Notes: generated by a model from the sequence alone, not told the origin. Positions 26,719-36,598 are shown, numbered from the stretch's first letter. The stretch is 64,000 nt of DNA from Rhizobium brockwellii (GCF_000769405.2 NZ_CP053440.1:620001-684000); one strand, 5' to 3'. Program-made: numbers and translations.

Positions 26719-27566
26719 CAATATTCAAAACCAGTCGCGGTCGCCGGCTCATTGCCGACATCCTGACCTATGCTGTACTCGTCACGATGACGATTTTCTG
26801 CCTCGGACCGATCGTCTGGATGTTTTTGACGTCCTTGAAAGTCGAAGCCGACATCGTGACGTCACAGATGCAGTACATCCCTCGCACAATCACCTTTCAG
26901 AACTACCGCGCAATCTGGACGCAGTCGAATTTTCCGGTGCTGATCACAAACAGCCTGGTGGTGACGACGATTACGGTGGCTATCTGCGTCCTGACTGGAA
27001 CGCTTGCAGCCTATGCATTCTCGCGGCTGTCGTTCAGGGGCCGCGACCGACTGATGCTCAGCTACCTCCTGGTACGGATGTTCCCGGCCGTCATGGTGAT
27101 CATTCCGCTCTTTGTGATGATGCGGACCGTTGGCCTCGTCGACAGCCGCTTCGGCTTGGCGCTTGCCTATACCAGCTTCCTGCTGCCGCTGTTCGTCTGG
27201 ATGCTTAAAGGCTTCTTCGACGCAGCCCCGAAAGAGCTGGAAAGCGCCGCCCGTATCGATGGGTCCACCAGATTGGGCGCCATGGTGCGCATCATCTTGC
27301 CCCTGGCGCGCAACGGTCTCGTTGCAAGCTCGGTGTTCATCGCAATCGCCGCCTGGAACGAGTTCATTTTCGCGCTGATGCTGACGACCGGACAGGGGTC
27401 GAGGACCTGGCCGGTCGGTCTGCAACTGATGGTCGGCGAGTTTCAATTGCCATGGGGCGTTCTTGCTGCGGGCGGCATACTGAGCATTCTGCCAGTCGTC
27501 ATTCTCTTTGCGATCGTCCAACGCGCGATGGTTCAGGGCCTCACCGCAGGCGCGGTCAAGGGTTAG
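26715..27566 (+). CDS. CUT1 sugar ABC permease, MalG/UgpE-like (system B)
   Basis: The 283-residue permease begins at ATG 26715 in the preceding stop and shows the first helix ADILTYAVLVTMTIFCLGPIVWMFLTSL. The EAA loop KELESAARIDGSTRLGAMVRIILPLARNG and the family C-terminus GLTAGAVKG follow. It pairs with the MalF-like protein. The ATPase gene follows after 9 bases. Confidence 0.92.
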   Translation: MTIFKTSRGRRLIADILTYAVLVTMTIFCLGPIVWMFLTSLKVEADIVTSQMQYIPRTITFQNYRAIWTQSNFPVLITNSLVVTTITVAICVLTGTLAAYAFSRLSFRGRDRLMLSYLLVRMFPAVMVIIPLFVMMRTVGLVDSRFGLALAYTSFLLPLFVWMLKGFFDAAPKELESAARIDGSTRLGAMVRIILPLARNGLVASSVFIAIAAWNEFIFALMLTTGQGSRTWPVGLQLMVGEFQLPWGVLAAGGILSILPVVILFAIVQRAMVQGLTAGAVKG

Positions 27567-27575
27567 GAGACGATC

Positions 27576-28673
27576 ATGTCGAGCTTGTCCATCAGGGATA
27601 TTCAAAAGTCATATGGCGCACTGAAGGTGCTGCACGGAATAGACGTCGACCTGGAGGATGGTGGCTTTCTCGTGCTCCTTGGACCGTCAGGATGCGGCAA
27701 GTCCACCTTGCTCAATATCATTGCAGGACTTGATGAGCCGTCATCTGGTGATATTGCGATCGGCGATCGATCGGTCACGACGCTTCCGCCGAAGGACCGG
27801 AATATTGCAATGGTTTTCCAGTCTTACGCGCTCTATCCGACAATGTCGGTCGCTCGCAACATCGGTTTTGGCCTTGAGATGCGGGGTGTCCCGGAGCAAC
27901 AACGCAGGGCGGAGATTCAAAAGGCCGCGGAGATGTTGCAGATCGGACATCTTCTGGATCGGCTTCCAGCAAATCTCTCGGGAGGCCAAAGGCAGCGCGT
28001 TGCCATGGGGCGCGCAATTGTCCGGAGTCCCGATCTGTTTCTCTTCGACGAACCGCTCTCAAACCTGGATGCGAAATTGCGCGTAGAGATGAGGACCGAG
28101 ATAAAAAGGCTGCACGAACGCCTCGGCACGACCATCGTCTACGTGACCCACGATCAGATCGAGGCGATGACGCTAGCGACCAAAGTTGCCGTGATGAAAG
28201 GTGGCTATGTCCAGCAGCTTGCCGATCCCAGAACCATCTACGAACGGCCTGCGAACATGTTCGTCGCCGGCTTTATCGGATCTCCCGCGATGAACTTCAT
28301 CAGGGGCAAATTGATGTCGGATGACGGCGGTTTCCGATTTGAGAGCGGTGGCGTGATCGTTCCTGTCAGTATCCCAGATGACGCAGTCAAGCCCCGGGAC
28401 TGCGTCCTTGGGGTAAGACCGGAAGAGCTTAAGGTCGTCGAGAACGATGATGCCGCGATCCACGGAGTGATAGACGTGGTGGAGCCAACTGGTCCGGACA
28501 CGATGGTCACCGCTATGGTTGGCGGCCACGCGATCGTGGCAAGAGCCGAAGCGCGTTTCCAGGGTAGGAGAAGCGATAAGGTTCGCTTTAGCGTCGATGC
28601 GCAGAGTATCAACCTGTTCGATGCCGAAACTCAGAATCGAATAGAAACGAGGGCTAACCGTCAACCCTTGTGA
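27576..28673 (+). CDS. CUT1 sugar ABC ATPase, MalK/UgpC-like (system B)
   Basis: The 365-residue ATPase has Walker [10 protein letters not shown], signature [14 protein letters not shown], Walker [17 protein letters not shown] and the H-loop YVTHDQIEAMTLATK. The C-terminal OB-fold domain is present (GVRPEELKV). Ribosome site TTAGGAG before ATG 27576. It completes system B, the only one of the four CUT1 systems with its SBP, permeases and ATPase in simple order. Confidence 0.93.
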   Translation: MSSLSIRDIQKSYGALKVLHGIDVDLEDGGFLVLLGPSGCGKSTLLNIIAGLDEPSSGDIAIGDRSVTTLPPKDRNIAMVFQSYALYPTMSVARNIGFGLEMRGVPEQQRRAEIQKAAEMLQIGHLLDRLPANLSGGQRQRVAMGRAIVRSPDLFLFDEPLSNLDAKLRVEMRTEIKRLHERLGTTIVYVTHDQIEAMTLATKVAVMKGGYVQQLADPRTIYERPANMFVAGFIGSPAMNFIRGKLMSDDGGFRFESGGVIVPVSIPDDAVKPRDCVLGVRPEELKVVENDDAAIHGVIDVVEPTGPDTMVTAMVGGHAIVARAEARFQGRRSDKVRFSVDAQSINLFDAETQNRIETRANRQPL

Positions 28674-29148
28674 ATTTGAGGGCCGTAGGTTCGATACCTC
28701 GCGGCAACAGTCACTCGCCGTTTGCGAAAGATGGCAGGTTGAAAACCAAGTGGGTTTTTGGCTCTGTAAGGCCGCCGCTCGCCGCGGCGCAATCGAATCT
28801 TTGGCGTTTGCCTAATGAGCGCCTGACGCTAATCGGCATGGGTCGCATCGCGGGCAGCGCGACTTGGCGTCCGCTGCCAGCGAAGTGCCGACCGCAGGGC
28901 TACGATGTTGGCACCACTTCTTGACGATTTATGAGTTCCCCAGGACCGGTGCGGCAACGGGGCGCATTCCCACGCGGATATGGGATTCCTGTCAGGGATG
29001 ATATCGCGGCGAAGTCCTCATGGGGGCGGAGGTGCCGACCCCCATGTCGACGCAAGGCAGAAAGCACTTGCCTCATACAAATTAGATGATAACGTTTCAA
29101 TTAAATTGCATGCCGGAGGGCAGCAGTCATCGTTTGGGAGGACGTGAG
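28674..29148. other. Intergenic region before the fucoside operon
   Basis: 475 bases with no gene. It should hold the terminator of system B and the promoter of system C. The only element seen is an imperfect palindrome at 29087-29099. A tRNA-like TTCGA motif near 28690 does not fold (see rejected items). Confidence 0.6.
29087..29099. promoter_or_regulatory. Candidate LacI-family operator upstream of system C
   Basis: TGATAACGTTTCA is an imperfect inverted repeat with AACGTT at its core, 50 bases before the SBP start. LacI-family sites often have this shape (central CG with TGA/TCA arms). The LacI regulator at 34430 in the same cluster is the likely binder. Symmetry is incomplete, so this is tentative. 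Confidence 0.35.
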
Positions 29149-30456
29149 ATGACCAGCAGCAGCAGATTTATGCCTCAAATCCATCGCCGCACTCTGCTCG
29201 CCGGGGCAGGAAGTGCCGCATTGGCGGCGTTGGCCGGCCGCGCCCGGGCGCAGGATGCCGTGAGTGGCGAGCTTGTCGTTCTCAACTGGATCGGTGGTTC
29301 CGAGGCTGAGATGATGAAGACGATTCAGGCGGGGTTTCTGAAGAAATATCCCAACGTGAGGATCCGCGAGGTCAACATCACCGGGCAGGGCGATATGCGT
29401 GGCGGCATCCGTACCGCGCTGCTGGGAGGTGAAGTGGTCGACGTTCTGATCAACACCTGGCCCGCCTTCCGCAAGGAACTGTCGGATGCCGGCATGCTGC
29501 GGCCGATCGACGATCAGTGGAAGAGCTTCGGCTGGGACAAGCTCATCAGTAAGTCGTGGAAGGATCTGGGTTCGATCGATGGTGCGGCCTACGGGCTGAC
29601 CTACACATTCGGCGACCGTTCCGGCATCTGGTACAAGAAGGAGCATCTGGCCAAGGCGGGGATCACGGCGCCGCCGAAGACGTGGGATGAGTTCCTGTCG
29701 ACGTTTAGCAAGCTGACCAAGGCAGGTTACTCGGCGCCGGTTGCAATTCCCGGCAAATACTGGGCGCATGCCGAATGGTTTGAAAACCTGCTTCTGAGAA
29801 CCGCAGGCGTCGAGACGGCTGCGAAGCTCGCGGCTCACGAAATTCCGTGGACGGATCCGGCGGTGAAGACGGCGCTCAGCAAATATGCCGAGATGCTGTC
29901 GGCAGGCTGCTGCGGCGCGACTAACACAATGCTCGCCAATGACTGGGACGGCGAGGCAGATCAGATTTTCCAGGCCAATGCGAAGAACTATCTTCTGATC
30001 GGCATGTGGATGAACAACCGCGCCAAGAATGACTACAAGCTCGTCGAGGGTACCGATTACGACCTCTTCCAATTCCCTTCGCTTGGCATGGGCCACGACG
30101 ACACATCGAGCGTCGATGCCAAAGAGTTCCTGGTGACGAGCAACGGCGCCAATCCGAAGGCGGCCGACGCTTTCCTCGACTACTGGACAAGTGCGGAGGC
30201 TGCCAATCTGCTTGTCAAGAACGGCTATGCATCGCCGAGCAGCCAGGTCGACAGCGCTCTTTATGGAGCGGCGCAGAAGACGGCAACGGCCGCGGTCGCC
30301 AGTTCGAAGTTGCAATTCGTGCTGGGCGACCTGTTACCTGGCGATCTCGTCGACGAATATCGCGTTCAGTTGCAGAAATTCCTGCAGGATCCGTCTGAGG
30401 CCAATATCGACACGGTTCTTGGCGCCATCGAAACCAAGGCCCAGGGTTCCTACTAA
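29149..30456 (+). CDS. CUT1 sugar ABC substrate-binding protein (system C, fucoside cluster)
   Basis: The 435-residue receptor has a probable twin-arginine signal: a charged leader with HRRTLLAGAGSAALAALAGRARAQD, RR followed by a hydrophobic run and an A-x-A cleavage. The mature protein reads ELVVLNWIGGSEAEMMKTIQAGFLKKYPNVRIREVNI, typical of SBP_bac_1. ATG 29149 has GGGAGGA six bases upstream; earlier in-frame codons lack support. Given two alpha-fucosidase-like enzymes downstream, the ligand is plausibly a fucosylated oligosaccharide. Its stop overlaps the next ATG (TAATG). Confidence 0.92.
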   Translation: MTSSSRFMPQIHRRTLLAGAGSAALAALAGRARAQDAVSGELVVLNWIGGSEAEMMKTIQAGFLKKYPNVRIREVNITGQGDMRGGIRTALLGGEVVDVLINTWPAFRKELSDAGMLRPIDDQWKSFGWDKLISKSWKDLGSIDGAAYGLTYTFGDRSGIWYKKEHLAKAGITAPPKTWDEFLSTFSKLTKAGYSAPVAIPGKYWAHAEWFENLLLRTAGVETAAKLAAHEIPWTDPAVKTALSKYAEMLSAGCCGATNTMLANDWDGEADQIFQANAKNYLLIGMWMNNRAKNDYKLVEGTDYDLFQFPSLGMGHDDTSSVDAKEFLVTSNGANPKAADAFLDYWTSAEAANLLVKNGYASPSSQVDSALYGAAQKTATAAVASSKLQFVLGDLLPGDLVDEYRVQLQKFLQDPSEANIDTVLGAIETKAQGSY

Positions 30457-31415
30457 TGGCTGGTACTTCCGCCTCCTCGGTGCGGGAAGCGGCGGGCGTG
30501 ATGCAGGGTTCTGCGCTGGCGGCTGGCATCGAAGGCCGCCGGCGTCTGCTCAGGGACACGCCCGCTGCGCTTATCCTGATTGCACCGGTCATCCTGCTGT
30601 TTGCGATCGCCGTGGTCTATCCGCTGGCCGAGACGATCAGGCTGAGCTTCTGGGATATCCAGGGGCTCAGAAAGCCGGCCTTTATCGGCTTCGGCAATTA
30701 TGCGCGGCTGTTTTCGGACGCTGCCTTTCGCAACACGCTGCTGACGACGCTGATCTTTACCATCGGCACGACGGTGATTTCGGTGGCAATCGGCTGGGCT
30801 TTGGCAATGCTGTGCGCATTCGCGCCGCAACAGACGCTGCCGTTCCGGGTGATGATCTTTGCCGCCTTCGGCATTTCGGAAGCCGTTTCCGGTTACATGT
30901 GGATTGGCATTTATAGACCGGATGCCGGCGGTCTGCTCAATTCGCTGATCCAGCTTGTCGGGTTTTCCGGCTTTGCGCATGCATGGCTCGGTGACGCCAG
31001 TACTGCGCTCTGGGCGCTGGTCATTGCTGCGTCCTGGAGCGGCGTCGGCCTGCCGCTGATGCTGATCTTCGCCGCCATCCAGGTAATCCCGAAATCCGTG
31101 CTCGAAGCAGCCTATATGGATGGCGCCAAGCCGTTCTCGACGATGCGCCACATCATGATGCCGCTGTCGATGCCGGGCGTGCGTGTCGCGGTCTTCATCA
31201 ATCTTCTGGGTGCGCTGCGTGCCTTCGACATCATCTATATCCTCACCGGCGGCGGGCCAGTGCGCGCCACTGAAACCGTCGGCTATTTCATGTACCGGGA
31301 ATCAATGACCCAGTTCAAATTGGGCTACGGTGCGGCCGCAACCGTTATCTTGCTGCTTGCCGTGCTTATTGTCTCGATTCCCGCGATCGTCCAGCGAACG
31401 GCCGGTGCAAAATGA
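30456..31415 (+). CDS. CUT1 sugar ABC permease, MalF/UgpA-like (system C)
   Basis: The 319-residue permease has a first transmembrane segment near ALILIAPVILLFAIAVVYPLAETI and the EAA loop KSVLEAAYMDGAKPFSTMRHIMMPLSMPG. LTGGGPVRATETVGYFMYRES follows, as usual in MalF-type subunits. Start ATG 30456 overlaps the SBP stop. The next permease overlaps its end by ATGA. Confidence 0.92.
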   Translation: MAGTSASSVREAAGVMQGSALAAGIEGRRRLLRDTPAALILIAPVILLFAIAVVYPLAETIRLSFWDIQGLRKPAFIGFGNYARLFSDAAFRNTLLTTLIFTIGTTVISVAIGWALAMLCAFAPQQTLPFRVMIFAAFGISEAVSGYMWIGIYRPDAGGLLNSLIQLVGFSGFAHAWLGDASTALWALVIAASWSGVGLPLMLIFAAIQVIPKSVLEAAYMDGAKPFSTMRHIMMPLSMPGVRVAVFINLLGALRAFDIIYILTGGGPVRATETVGYFMYRESMTQFKLGYGAAATVILLLAVLIVSIPAIVQRTAGAK

Positions 31416-32233
31416 TCGGCAAGGCTCCCCGCTGGATTATCGTCGTCGTCGGCATCGTCGCCTTCATCTGGATCGTCCCGATCATCGGTATTGTCGTTAC
31501 ATCGCTGCGTCCACCGGAAGGCGTTTCGCTTGGCTGGTGGCGCTTCGATCATTTTGACTTGACGTTGAGTGCCTGGCGCCGCGTCTGGGACAAATATCCC
31601 CTTGCAGAGTCCATGTGGGCGACGATGAAGACGGCGGCCATTGCAACCGCTTTGACGATGCTGCTGACGCCGGCTGCGGCATATGCTTTCCACTTCCTGA
31701 CGTTCCCCCTGCGCCGCGTGCTGCTGATCATCATCATCAATGCCTTCGTGCTGCCGCAGCAGGTCGTCATCATCCCGCTTTTCACGCTTTGGCGCGATCT
31801 CGGGCTGATCGACAACATTCTTTCCGTGCTCATTCCCTATGTCGGGATGTCCTTCGCCTGGTCGATCTTCCTCGTCAAAAACTTCTTCGAAGATTTTCCG
31901 CGTGAACTCATCGAAGCCGCCAAGATCGATGGCTGCGGACCGCTTGCGACCTTCCGCCACGTGGTGCTGCCGAACAGCCTGTCACCAATCTTCGCCGTTG
32001 GCATCCTGCAGTTCCTCTGGACATGGAATGCCTTGCTGCTGCCGATGCTTTTCCTGCGCAACAACGTACCTCTTCCCGTGTTGCTCGCCCGTATTTCCGG
32101 CAGTTACGAAATCAACTGGGATCTGAGATCGGTGGCGGCCATCATCACCACTATCGTTCCCCTGCTCGTTTTCCTTGTCTTCCAACGTCAGTTCGCCGCC
32201 GGATCGCAGACACGCGCCGGCGCAAAGGAATAG
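31412..32233 (+). CDS. CUT1 sugar ABC permease, MalG/UgpE-like (system C)
   Basis: The 273-residue permease has six hydrophobic segments, starting IIVVVGIVAFIWIVPIIGIVVTSL, and EAA loop RELIEAAKIDGCGPLATFRHVVLPNSLSP. Translationally coupled to the MalF-like gene. It ends 4 bases before the GH151-like gene, so the transporter and the hydrolase share a transcript. Confidence 0.91.
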   Translation: MIGKAPRWIIVVVGIVAFIWIVPIIGIVVTSLRPPEGVSLGWWRFDHFDLTLSAWRRVWDKYPLAESMWATMKTAAIATALTMLLTPAAAYAFHFLTFPLRRVLLIIIINAFVLPQQVVIIPLFTLWRDLGLIDNILSVLIPYVGMSFAWSIFLVKNFFEDFPRELIEAAKIDGCGPLATFRHVVLPNSLSPIFAVGILQFLWTWNALLLPMLFLRNNVPLPVLLARISGSYEINWDLRSVAAIITTIVPLLVFLVFQRQFAAGSQTRAGAKE

Positions 32234-32237
32234 GACC

Positions 32238-34289
32238 ATGCCCAAGATCACCAATAAGCCGCTGCGTTATCGCCAGATCCATCTCGATTTCCATACCTCC
32301 GAACATATCCCCGGGATTGGCGCAGATTTCGATCCGGACGCCTTCGTCTCGACGCTGAAGGAGGCGCACGTCGATTCCATCACCATCTTCGCCAAGTGCC
32401 ATCATGGCTGGTCCTACTATCCAACCAAGGTCGGCAAGCCGCATCCGCAGCTTGCCCGCCCGGATCTGCTCGGGGACATGGTGAAAGCGCTTGCCGCCGC
32501 CGATATCGACAGCCCGATCTATATTTCCGTGCAGTGGGACGAACTGACCGCGCGAGAGCACCCGGAATGGCGCGCCATGAGCGCCTCGAACCGCTACCAT
32601 CATGACCGTCCTGCCGATCCATCGGCAGGCAAGCAGCTCAGCCCCGCCTGGCATACACTTTGCCTCAACCATGCGGGCCTGAGGCACTATATTCTCGATC
32701 AGGCACGGGAAGTCGCTGAAAGCTATCCGACACAGGGGCTGTTCTTCGACATCATTCTGACGCCTGATTGCGTCTGCCCGGCCTGCATCGAGCGCATGCA
32801 GTGCAATGGCCTCGACCCGGAAAATCCGGCAGACCGCCTGAAAAACGACGAAGCCGTCAACGAGCAGTTTCGCCGCGAGACCAGCGAGGCGCTGTTCGAA
32901 GAATTCCCCAATCTCAGGGTGTTCTACAATTGCGGTCATATCCACAAGCACGGGCCGGAGCGTTTCGCGACCTATTCTCACCTCGAACTCGAAAGTCTGC
33001 CGACCGGCGGCTGGGGCTACGATCACTTCCCATCCAGCGCCCGTTATGCGGCAACCCTCGGCATGGATTTTGTTGCCCATACCGGCAAGTTCCACACCTC
33101 CTGGGGCGAGTTCGGCGGTTTCAAGCATCCGGATGCGCTGGAATATGAATGCGCCCAGATGATTGCGCTCGGTTCTAAATGCCTGGTCGGCGATCAGCTT
33201 CATCCGAACGGGGCGATCAACCCCGATACCTATGCTTCGATTGCTCCGGCCTATTATCGCGTCGAGAAGCTCGAACCCTTCCTCGAGGGCGCAAGGCAGG
33301 TCTCCGAAATCGCCATCCTCTCGGCCGAACACATGAACCCTTCAGGTGCACGCAACCATCCGAGCGATGATGGCGCTGCGCAGGTGCTGCAGGAGCTGAA
33401 ACGTCCGTTCGACGTTCTCGATCTATCCGGCCGCTTCGAGCAATATCGGTTGCTGATCCTCCCTGACGAGATCCCCGTTGACGCGGCGCTCGCCGCGCGT
33501 CTGAAGTCTTACCTCGCCGGCGGCGGCAGGATCATCGCCTCCTGGCATTCGGGCCTCGACGAAGACGGCAAATTTGCAATCGACTTCGGTATTGAAAGGG
33601 GGCCTGCCCCCGTCGCTTTCAGGCCGAGCTATGTGAAGGCGGGCAAGGATCTCGATTCCTCCATGCCGGAGACGGCCTTTGTTTTTTATGAGGAGGCCGA
33701 AACGGTTCGCTCTGTCGGTGCAACGATATTGGCAGGGATTTTCCCCTCCTACTTCAACCGCTCCTACAAGCATTTCTGCTCGCACCAGCACGCGCCCGAC
33801 GATCCGGATGCCGACATGCTCGGCGCGGCCGTGACCGTGAACAAGGGTGCTGCCTATATCGCCTATCCCATCTTCCGGCTCTACCGCGCGATGGGTCAAC
33901 CTCTCTACAAATATGTCGTTCGCGGGCTCCTCGACCGTCTCGTTCCCAATCCGGCCATGGTCACCGACCTGCCCTCTTCCGGCCGGGCAACGCTGACGCG
34001 CCAAATCGAGCACGACCGCCATATCCTGCACCTGCTTTATGGCCCACCGCAAATCCGGGGCAAGGACGTGCGCGGTGATGACGGCTCGACCCGTATCATG
34101 GAGATGATCGAGGACATTCCGGCGATCGGCCCCGTCAAGGCCACCGTCCGGCTTCCCGCAAAGCCGAAGCGTGTCTTTGACGCGATGACGGGCGAGGATG
34201 TGGCTTGGAATGCCGGCGACGACGGAGCCATCAGCATCACGCTACCGCGCCTGCGTATCCACTGCGCCGTCGTCTTCGAAGGCGGCTGA
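32238..34289 (+). CDS. Putative glycoside hydrolase, GH151-like alpha-L-fucosidase (GHL6 plus trimerisation domain)
   Basis: The 683-residue protein has an N-terminal TIM-barrel of the GHL6/GH151 type (about 1-340: DFHTSEHIPGIG, KCHHGWSYYPTK, FFDIILTPDCVCPACIERM, GGWGYDHFPSSARY, FVAHTGKFHTSWGEFGG). A Rossmann-like beta-galactosidase trimerisation domain follows (about 360-600: EIAILSAEH, YRLLILPDEIPVDAALAARLKSYLAGGGRIIASW) and a small beta C-terminus. No signal peptide, so it acts on sugar after import. The GH95 enzyme in the same cluster supports alpha-fucosidase, but GH151 activity is inferred from family knowledge; 'alpha-amylase-like' annotations of the same fold are the main alternative. 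Confidence 0.78.
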   Translation: MPKITNKPLRYRQIHLDFHTSEHIPGIGADFDPDAFVSTLKEAHVDSITIFAKCHHGWSYYPTKVGKPHPQLARPDLLGDMVKALAAADIDSPIYISVQWDELTAREHPEWRAMSASNRYHHDRPADPSAGKQLSPAWHTLCLNHAGLRHYILDQAREVAESYPTQGLFFDIILTPDCVCPACIERMQCNGLDPENPADRLKNDEAVNEQFRRETSEALFEEFPNLRVFYNCGHIHKHGPERFATYSHLELESLPTGGWGYDHFPSSARYAATLGMDFVAHTGKFHTSWGEFGGFKHPDALEYECAQMIALGSKCLVGDQLHPNGAINPDTYASIAPAYYRVEKLEPFLEGARQVSEIAILSAEHMNPSGARNHPSDDGAAQVLQELKRPFDVLDLSGRFEQYRLLILPDEIPVDAALAARLKSYLAGGGRIIASWHSGLDEDGKFAIDFGIERGPAPVAFRPSYVKAGKDLDSSMPETAFVFYEEAETVRSVGATILAGIFPSYFNRSYKHFCSHQHAPDDPDADMLGAAVTVNKGAAYIAYPIFRLYRAMGQPLYKYVVRGLLDRLVPNPAMVTDLPSSGRATLTRQIEHDRHILHLLYGPPQIRGKDVRGDDGSTRIMEMIEDIPAIGPVKATVRLPAKPKRVFDAMTGEDVAWNAGDDGAISITLPRLRIHCAVVFEGG

Positions 34290-34378
34290 TGCAGGTGCAA
34301 GTGATGGGACCGTTGGACGTTGCTCTTGCTGCCGGCGCTACTGGTGGGCAGCGGGGCGCTGGGCTATACGACGGAAAA

Positions 34379-34394
34379 GTGCCTGATCAGGCAC
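34379..34394. promoter_or_regulatory. 16-bp perfect palindrome upstream of lacI-type gene
   Basis: GTGCCTGATCAGGCAC is a perfect palindrome 35 bases before the LacI-type start, in the 140-base gap after the GH151-like gene. It may be an operator, or a hairpin that attenuates transcription between the hydrolase and regulator genes (8-bp stem only if bases melt to a loop). No second copy was found. Confidence 0.45.
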
Positions 34395-34429
34395 CATTCC
34401 CCCTAAATGCGTGCAGGAGCCCACTCGAC

Positions 34430-35464
34430 ATGCGACAGACGGACCAAACGGCCGGAAGGAGGCGGGGAGCCACGATTATCGATGTTGCCAGAGTGGCAAA
34501 CGTCGCAGTCGGCACCGTGTCCCGATATATCAACGGCCAGACCATTCGGCGGTCAAATCGTGAGCAGATCGAGCGAGCGATCCAGGATCTCGGCTATCGG
34601 CGCAATGCCGCTGCCGCCTCCATCCGCACCGACCTCACTCATATGATCGGCTTCCTGGTGCCGACTTTCGACGAATTCCACGCGCGCATGCTGGAGCACC
34701 TTGCCCATTCGGTGCGCCAGACCGGACGTGCACTTTTGACCTACTGCCACGGCGGAGACCCTCGCGTGGTTGCCGAGGCGCTGGATTTCTTCGCGGCGCA
34801 GCGCGTCGATGCGCTGGTCATGGATGGTACCGCGGAGGTCTATGATCGCGTCGACGACCTGATCAAGCACGATATCCCGATCATCTTCTACAACAATGAC
34901 GTCCGCGGTCTGGCCGCCGACCGGGTGATGGTCGAGAACCAGCGCGCAAGCCATCGCATCGTCAGCCACCTGATCGACCTCGGCCATAGCCGCATCGGCA
35001 TCCTGACCGGCGACCCGCGCAACTCTTCGGGTATAGAGCGGCTTGCTGGTTACGAGCAGGCGCTGAGCGACAGAGGTATAACAATCGATCCGGCCCTTGC
35101 TGCGCGTGGCAACTGGCGCATGGACGGAGGTTACGAGGCCACCAAGCGGCTGATGTCACTCCAAACCCCGCCGACTGCAATCTTTTCCGCCAATTACGGC
35201 ATGGCAGTCGGGGCGCTCAGCTGGCTCAAGGAAAACGGCCGGCATGTGCCCGAGGATATTTCGCTTGCAAGCTTCGACGACGTGGCCATCTTCCGCCTCT
35301 ATGAAGCCGGCATCACCGCCGTTGCCCAGCCGGTGGCAAGCATTGCCGAAACGATCACAGACATCCTCGTGGAACGCCTGACAGAACCGTCAGGCGACGC
35401 GACGCGCAACGTCATTCTCGAATGCGACATCATCCTGCGAGGCTCGACGCGACGGATCAACTGA
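34430..35464 (+). CDS. LacI-family transcriptional regulator (fucoside cluster)
   Basis: The 344-residue repressor has a LacI helix-turn-helix at residues about 13-60 (GATIIDVARVANVAVGTVSRYINGQTIRRSNREQIERAIQDLGYRRN) and a periplasmic-binding-like effector domain (HMIGFLVPTFDEFHARML, RIGILTGDPRNSSGIERL, FSANYGMAVGALSWL). ATG 34430 with AGGAG upstream gives the normal N-terminus; the frame opens earlier without support. It sits in the middle of the transporter/fucosidase genes and probably represses them until an oligosaccharide or fucose appears. Confidence 0.92.
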   Translation: MRQTDQTAGRRRGATIIDVARVANVAVGTVSRYINGQTIRRSNREQIERAIQDLGYRRNAAAASIRTDLTHMIGFLVPTFDEFHARMLEHLAHSVRQTGRALLTYCHGGDPRVVAEALDFFAAQRVDALVMDGTAEVYDRVDDLIKHDIPIIFYNNDVRGLAADRVMVENQRASHRIVSHLIDLGHSRIGILTGDPRNSSGIERLAGYEQALSDRGITIDPALAARGNWRMDGGYEATKRLMSLQTPPTAIFSANYGMAVGALSWLKENGRHVPEDISLASFDDVAIFRLYEAGITAVAQPVASIAETITDILVERLTEPSGDATRNVILECDIILRGSTRRIN

Positions 35465-35500
35465 CGCGTCTGTCCGCCAAGGGATTAAAGGGAGGAAGCT

Positions 35501-36598
35501 TTGGCCAGCGTAGAATTGCAGCAGATAAACAAGTCCTACGGAAGCTTCCAGGCGATCGCCAACCTCAATCTGAGCATCGAGGATGGCTCCTTCACGGTCT
35601 TCGTCGGTCCCTCCGGCTGCGGGAAATCCACCTTGCTGCGGATGATCGCGGGTCTCGAAAAGATCACCGCAGGAGAACTGCAGATCGACGGCCGGCGCAT
35701 GAACGACGCTGACCCGATCGAGCGCGGTGTTGCCATGGTCTTCCAGAACTACGCCCTCTATCCGCACATGACCGTCGAGCAAAATATCGGCTTCTCGCTG
35801 CGTATGGCTGGCATGGGCAAGGTCGAGATCGAGCGCAGTGTCGCTGCCGCCGTAACGACGCTGCAGATCGAGCCGCTGATGAAGCGCAAGCCCGCGCAAC
35901 TTTCCGGCGGCCAGCGCCAGCGTGTCGCCATTGGCCGCGCGATCGTGCGCAACCCGGCCGTCTTCCTGTTCGATGAGCCGTTGTCGAACCTCGACGCAGA
36001 GCTCAGGGTCTCCATGCGCGTGGAGATTGCCAAGCTGCACCGTCGCATCGGCGCAACGATGATCTATGTCACCCACGATCAGACGGAAGCGATGACGCTT
36101 GCCGACAAGATTGTCGTGATGCGAGCGGGTAAAATCGAGCAGATAGGCACTCCGGACACGCTCTATGCGGATCCGGACAATCTCTTCGTTGCCGGTTTCA
36201 TAGGCTCGCCGCGGATGAATTTCCTGGATGGGACGCTCGGAGCTGATGGCCTAGTCAGGCTCGAATGCGGCGCGGTCTTCAGACCAGGCCCTGTACATGC
36301 GGCGGGCGACATTACGGTCAAACTCGGTATTCGGCCGGAACATTTCGTCGGACGCGACGACGCCGGTGGTGCGATCGATCTTAAGGTCGATGTGGTTGAG
36401 AACCTCGGCGGAACACGCTTCATCTACGGCACGGCGAATTCGGGACAACCGGTGATCGTGGAGGATCGCTCCGACACGGCCCGTCGCCCCGGAGACACCG
36501 TCACAGCCGGTTTTCCTGCAAGCAGAGCGCTGCTCTTCGGCGCAGACGGCCAGCGCATTCGCCAAGCCCGGCGTGCAAACGGCATTCCGGCGGAGTGA
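35501..36598 (+). CDS. CUT1 sugar ABC ATPase, MalK/UgpC-like (system C)
   Basis: The 365-residue ATPase has Walker [10 protein letters not shown], signature [14 protein letters not shown], Walker [16 protein letters not shown] and H-loop [15 protein letters not shown], then the OB-fold domain (GIRPEHFVG). The start codon is TTG 35501, set by GGGAGGA five bases upstream and the family N-terminus [13 protein letters not shown]. It lies after lacI and just before the GH95 gene and completes the transporter of the fucoside cluster. Confidence 0.92.
   Translation: MASVELQQINKSYGSFQAIANLNLSIEDGSFTVFVGPSGCGKSTLLRMIAGLEKITAGELQIDGRRMNDADPIERGVAMVFQNYALYPHMTVEQNIGFSLRMAGMGKVEIERSVAAAVTTLQIEPLMKRKPAQLSGGQRQRVAIGRAIVRNPAVFLFDEPLSNLDAELRVSMRVEIAKLHRRIGATMIYVTHDQTEAMTLADKIVVMRAGKIEQIGTPDTLYADPDNLFVAGFIGSPRMNFLDGTLGADGLVRLECGAVFRPGPVHAAGDITVKLGIRPEHFVGRDDAGGAIDLKVDVVENLGGTRFIYGTANSGQPVIVEDRSDTARRPGDTVTAGFPASRALLFGADGQRIRQARRANGIPAE

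Noticed and set aside
28680-28720. tRNA-like T-arm motif GGTTCGATACC near the end of system B
   Set aside because: The arms that would flank the TTCGA loop pair over only about 3 bp, and there is no acceptor stem, anticodon arm or 3' CCA context.
29101-30315. Minus-strand open frame opposite the system C SBP
   Set aside because: Shadow of a codon-biased gene; low-complexity Arg/Gln-rich product.
32151-33332. Minus-strand open frame opposite the GH151-like gene
   Set aside because: The plus strand carries a full family pattern; no ribosome site or domain is visible on the minus strand.
34205-34429. N-terminal extension of the LacI-type gene
   Set aside because: The extra 75 residues overlap the end of the GH151-like gene and run through a perfect palindrome; the HTH begins directly after ATG 34430.
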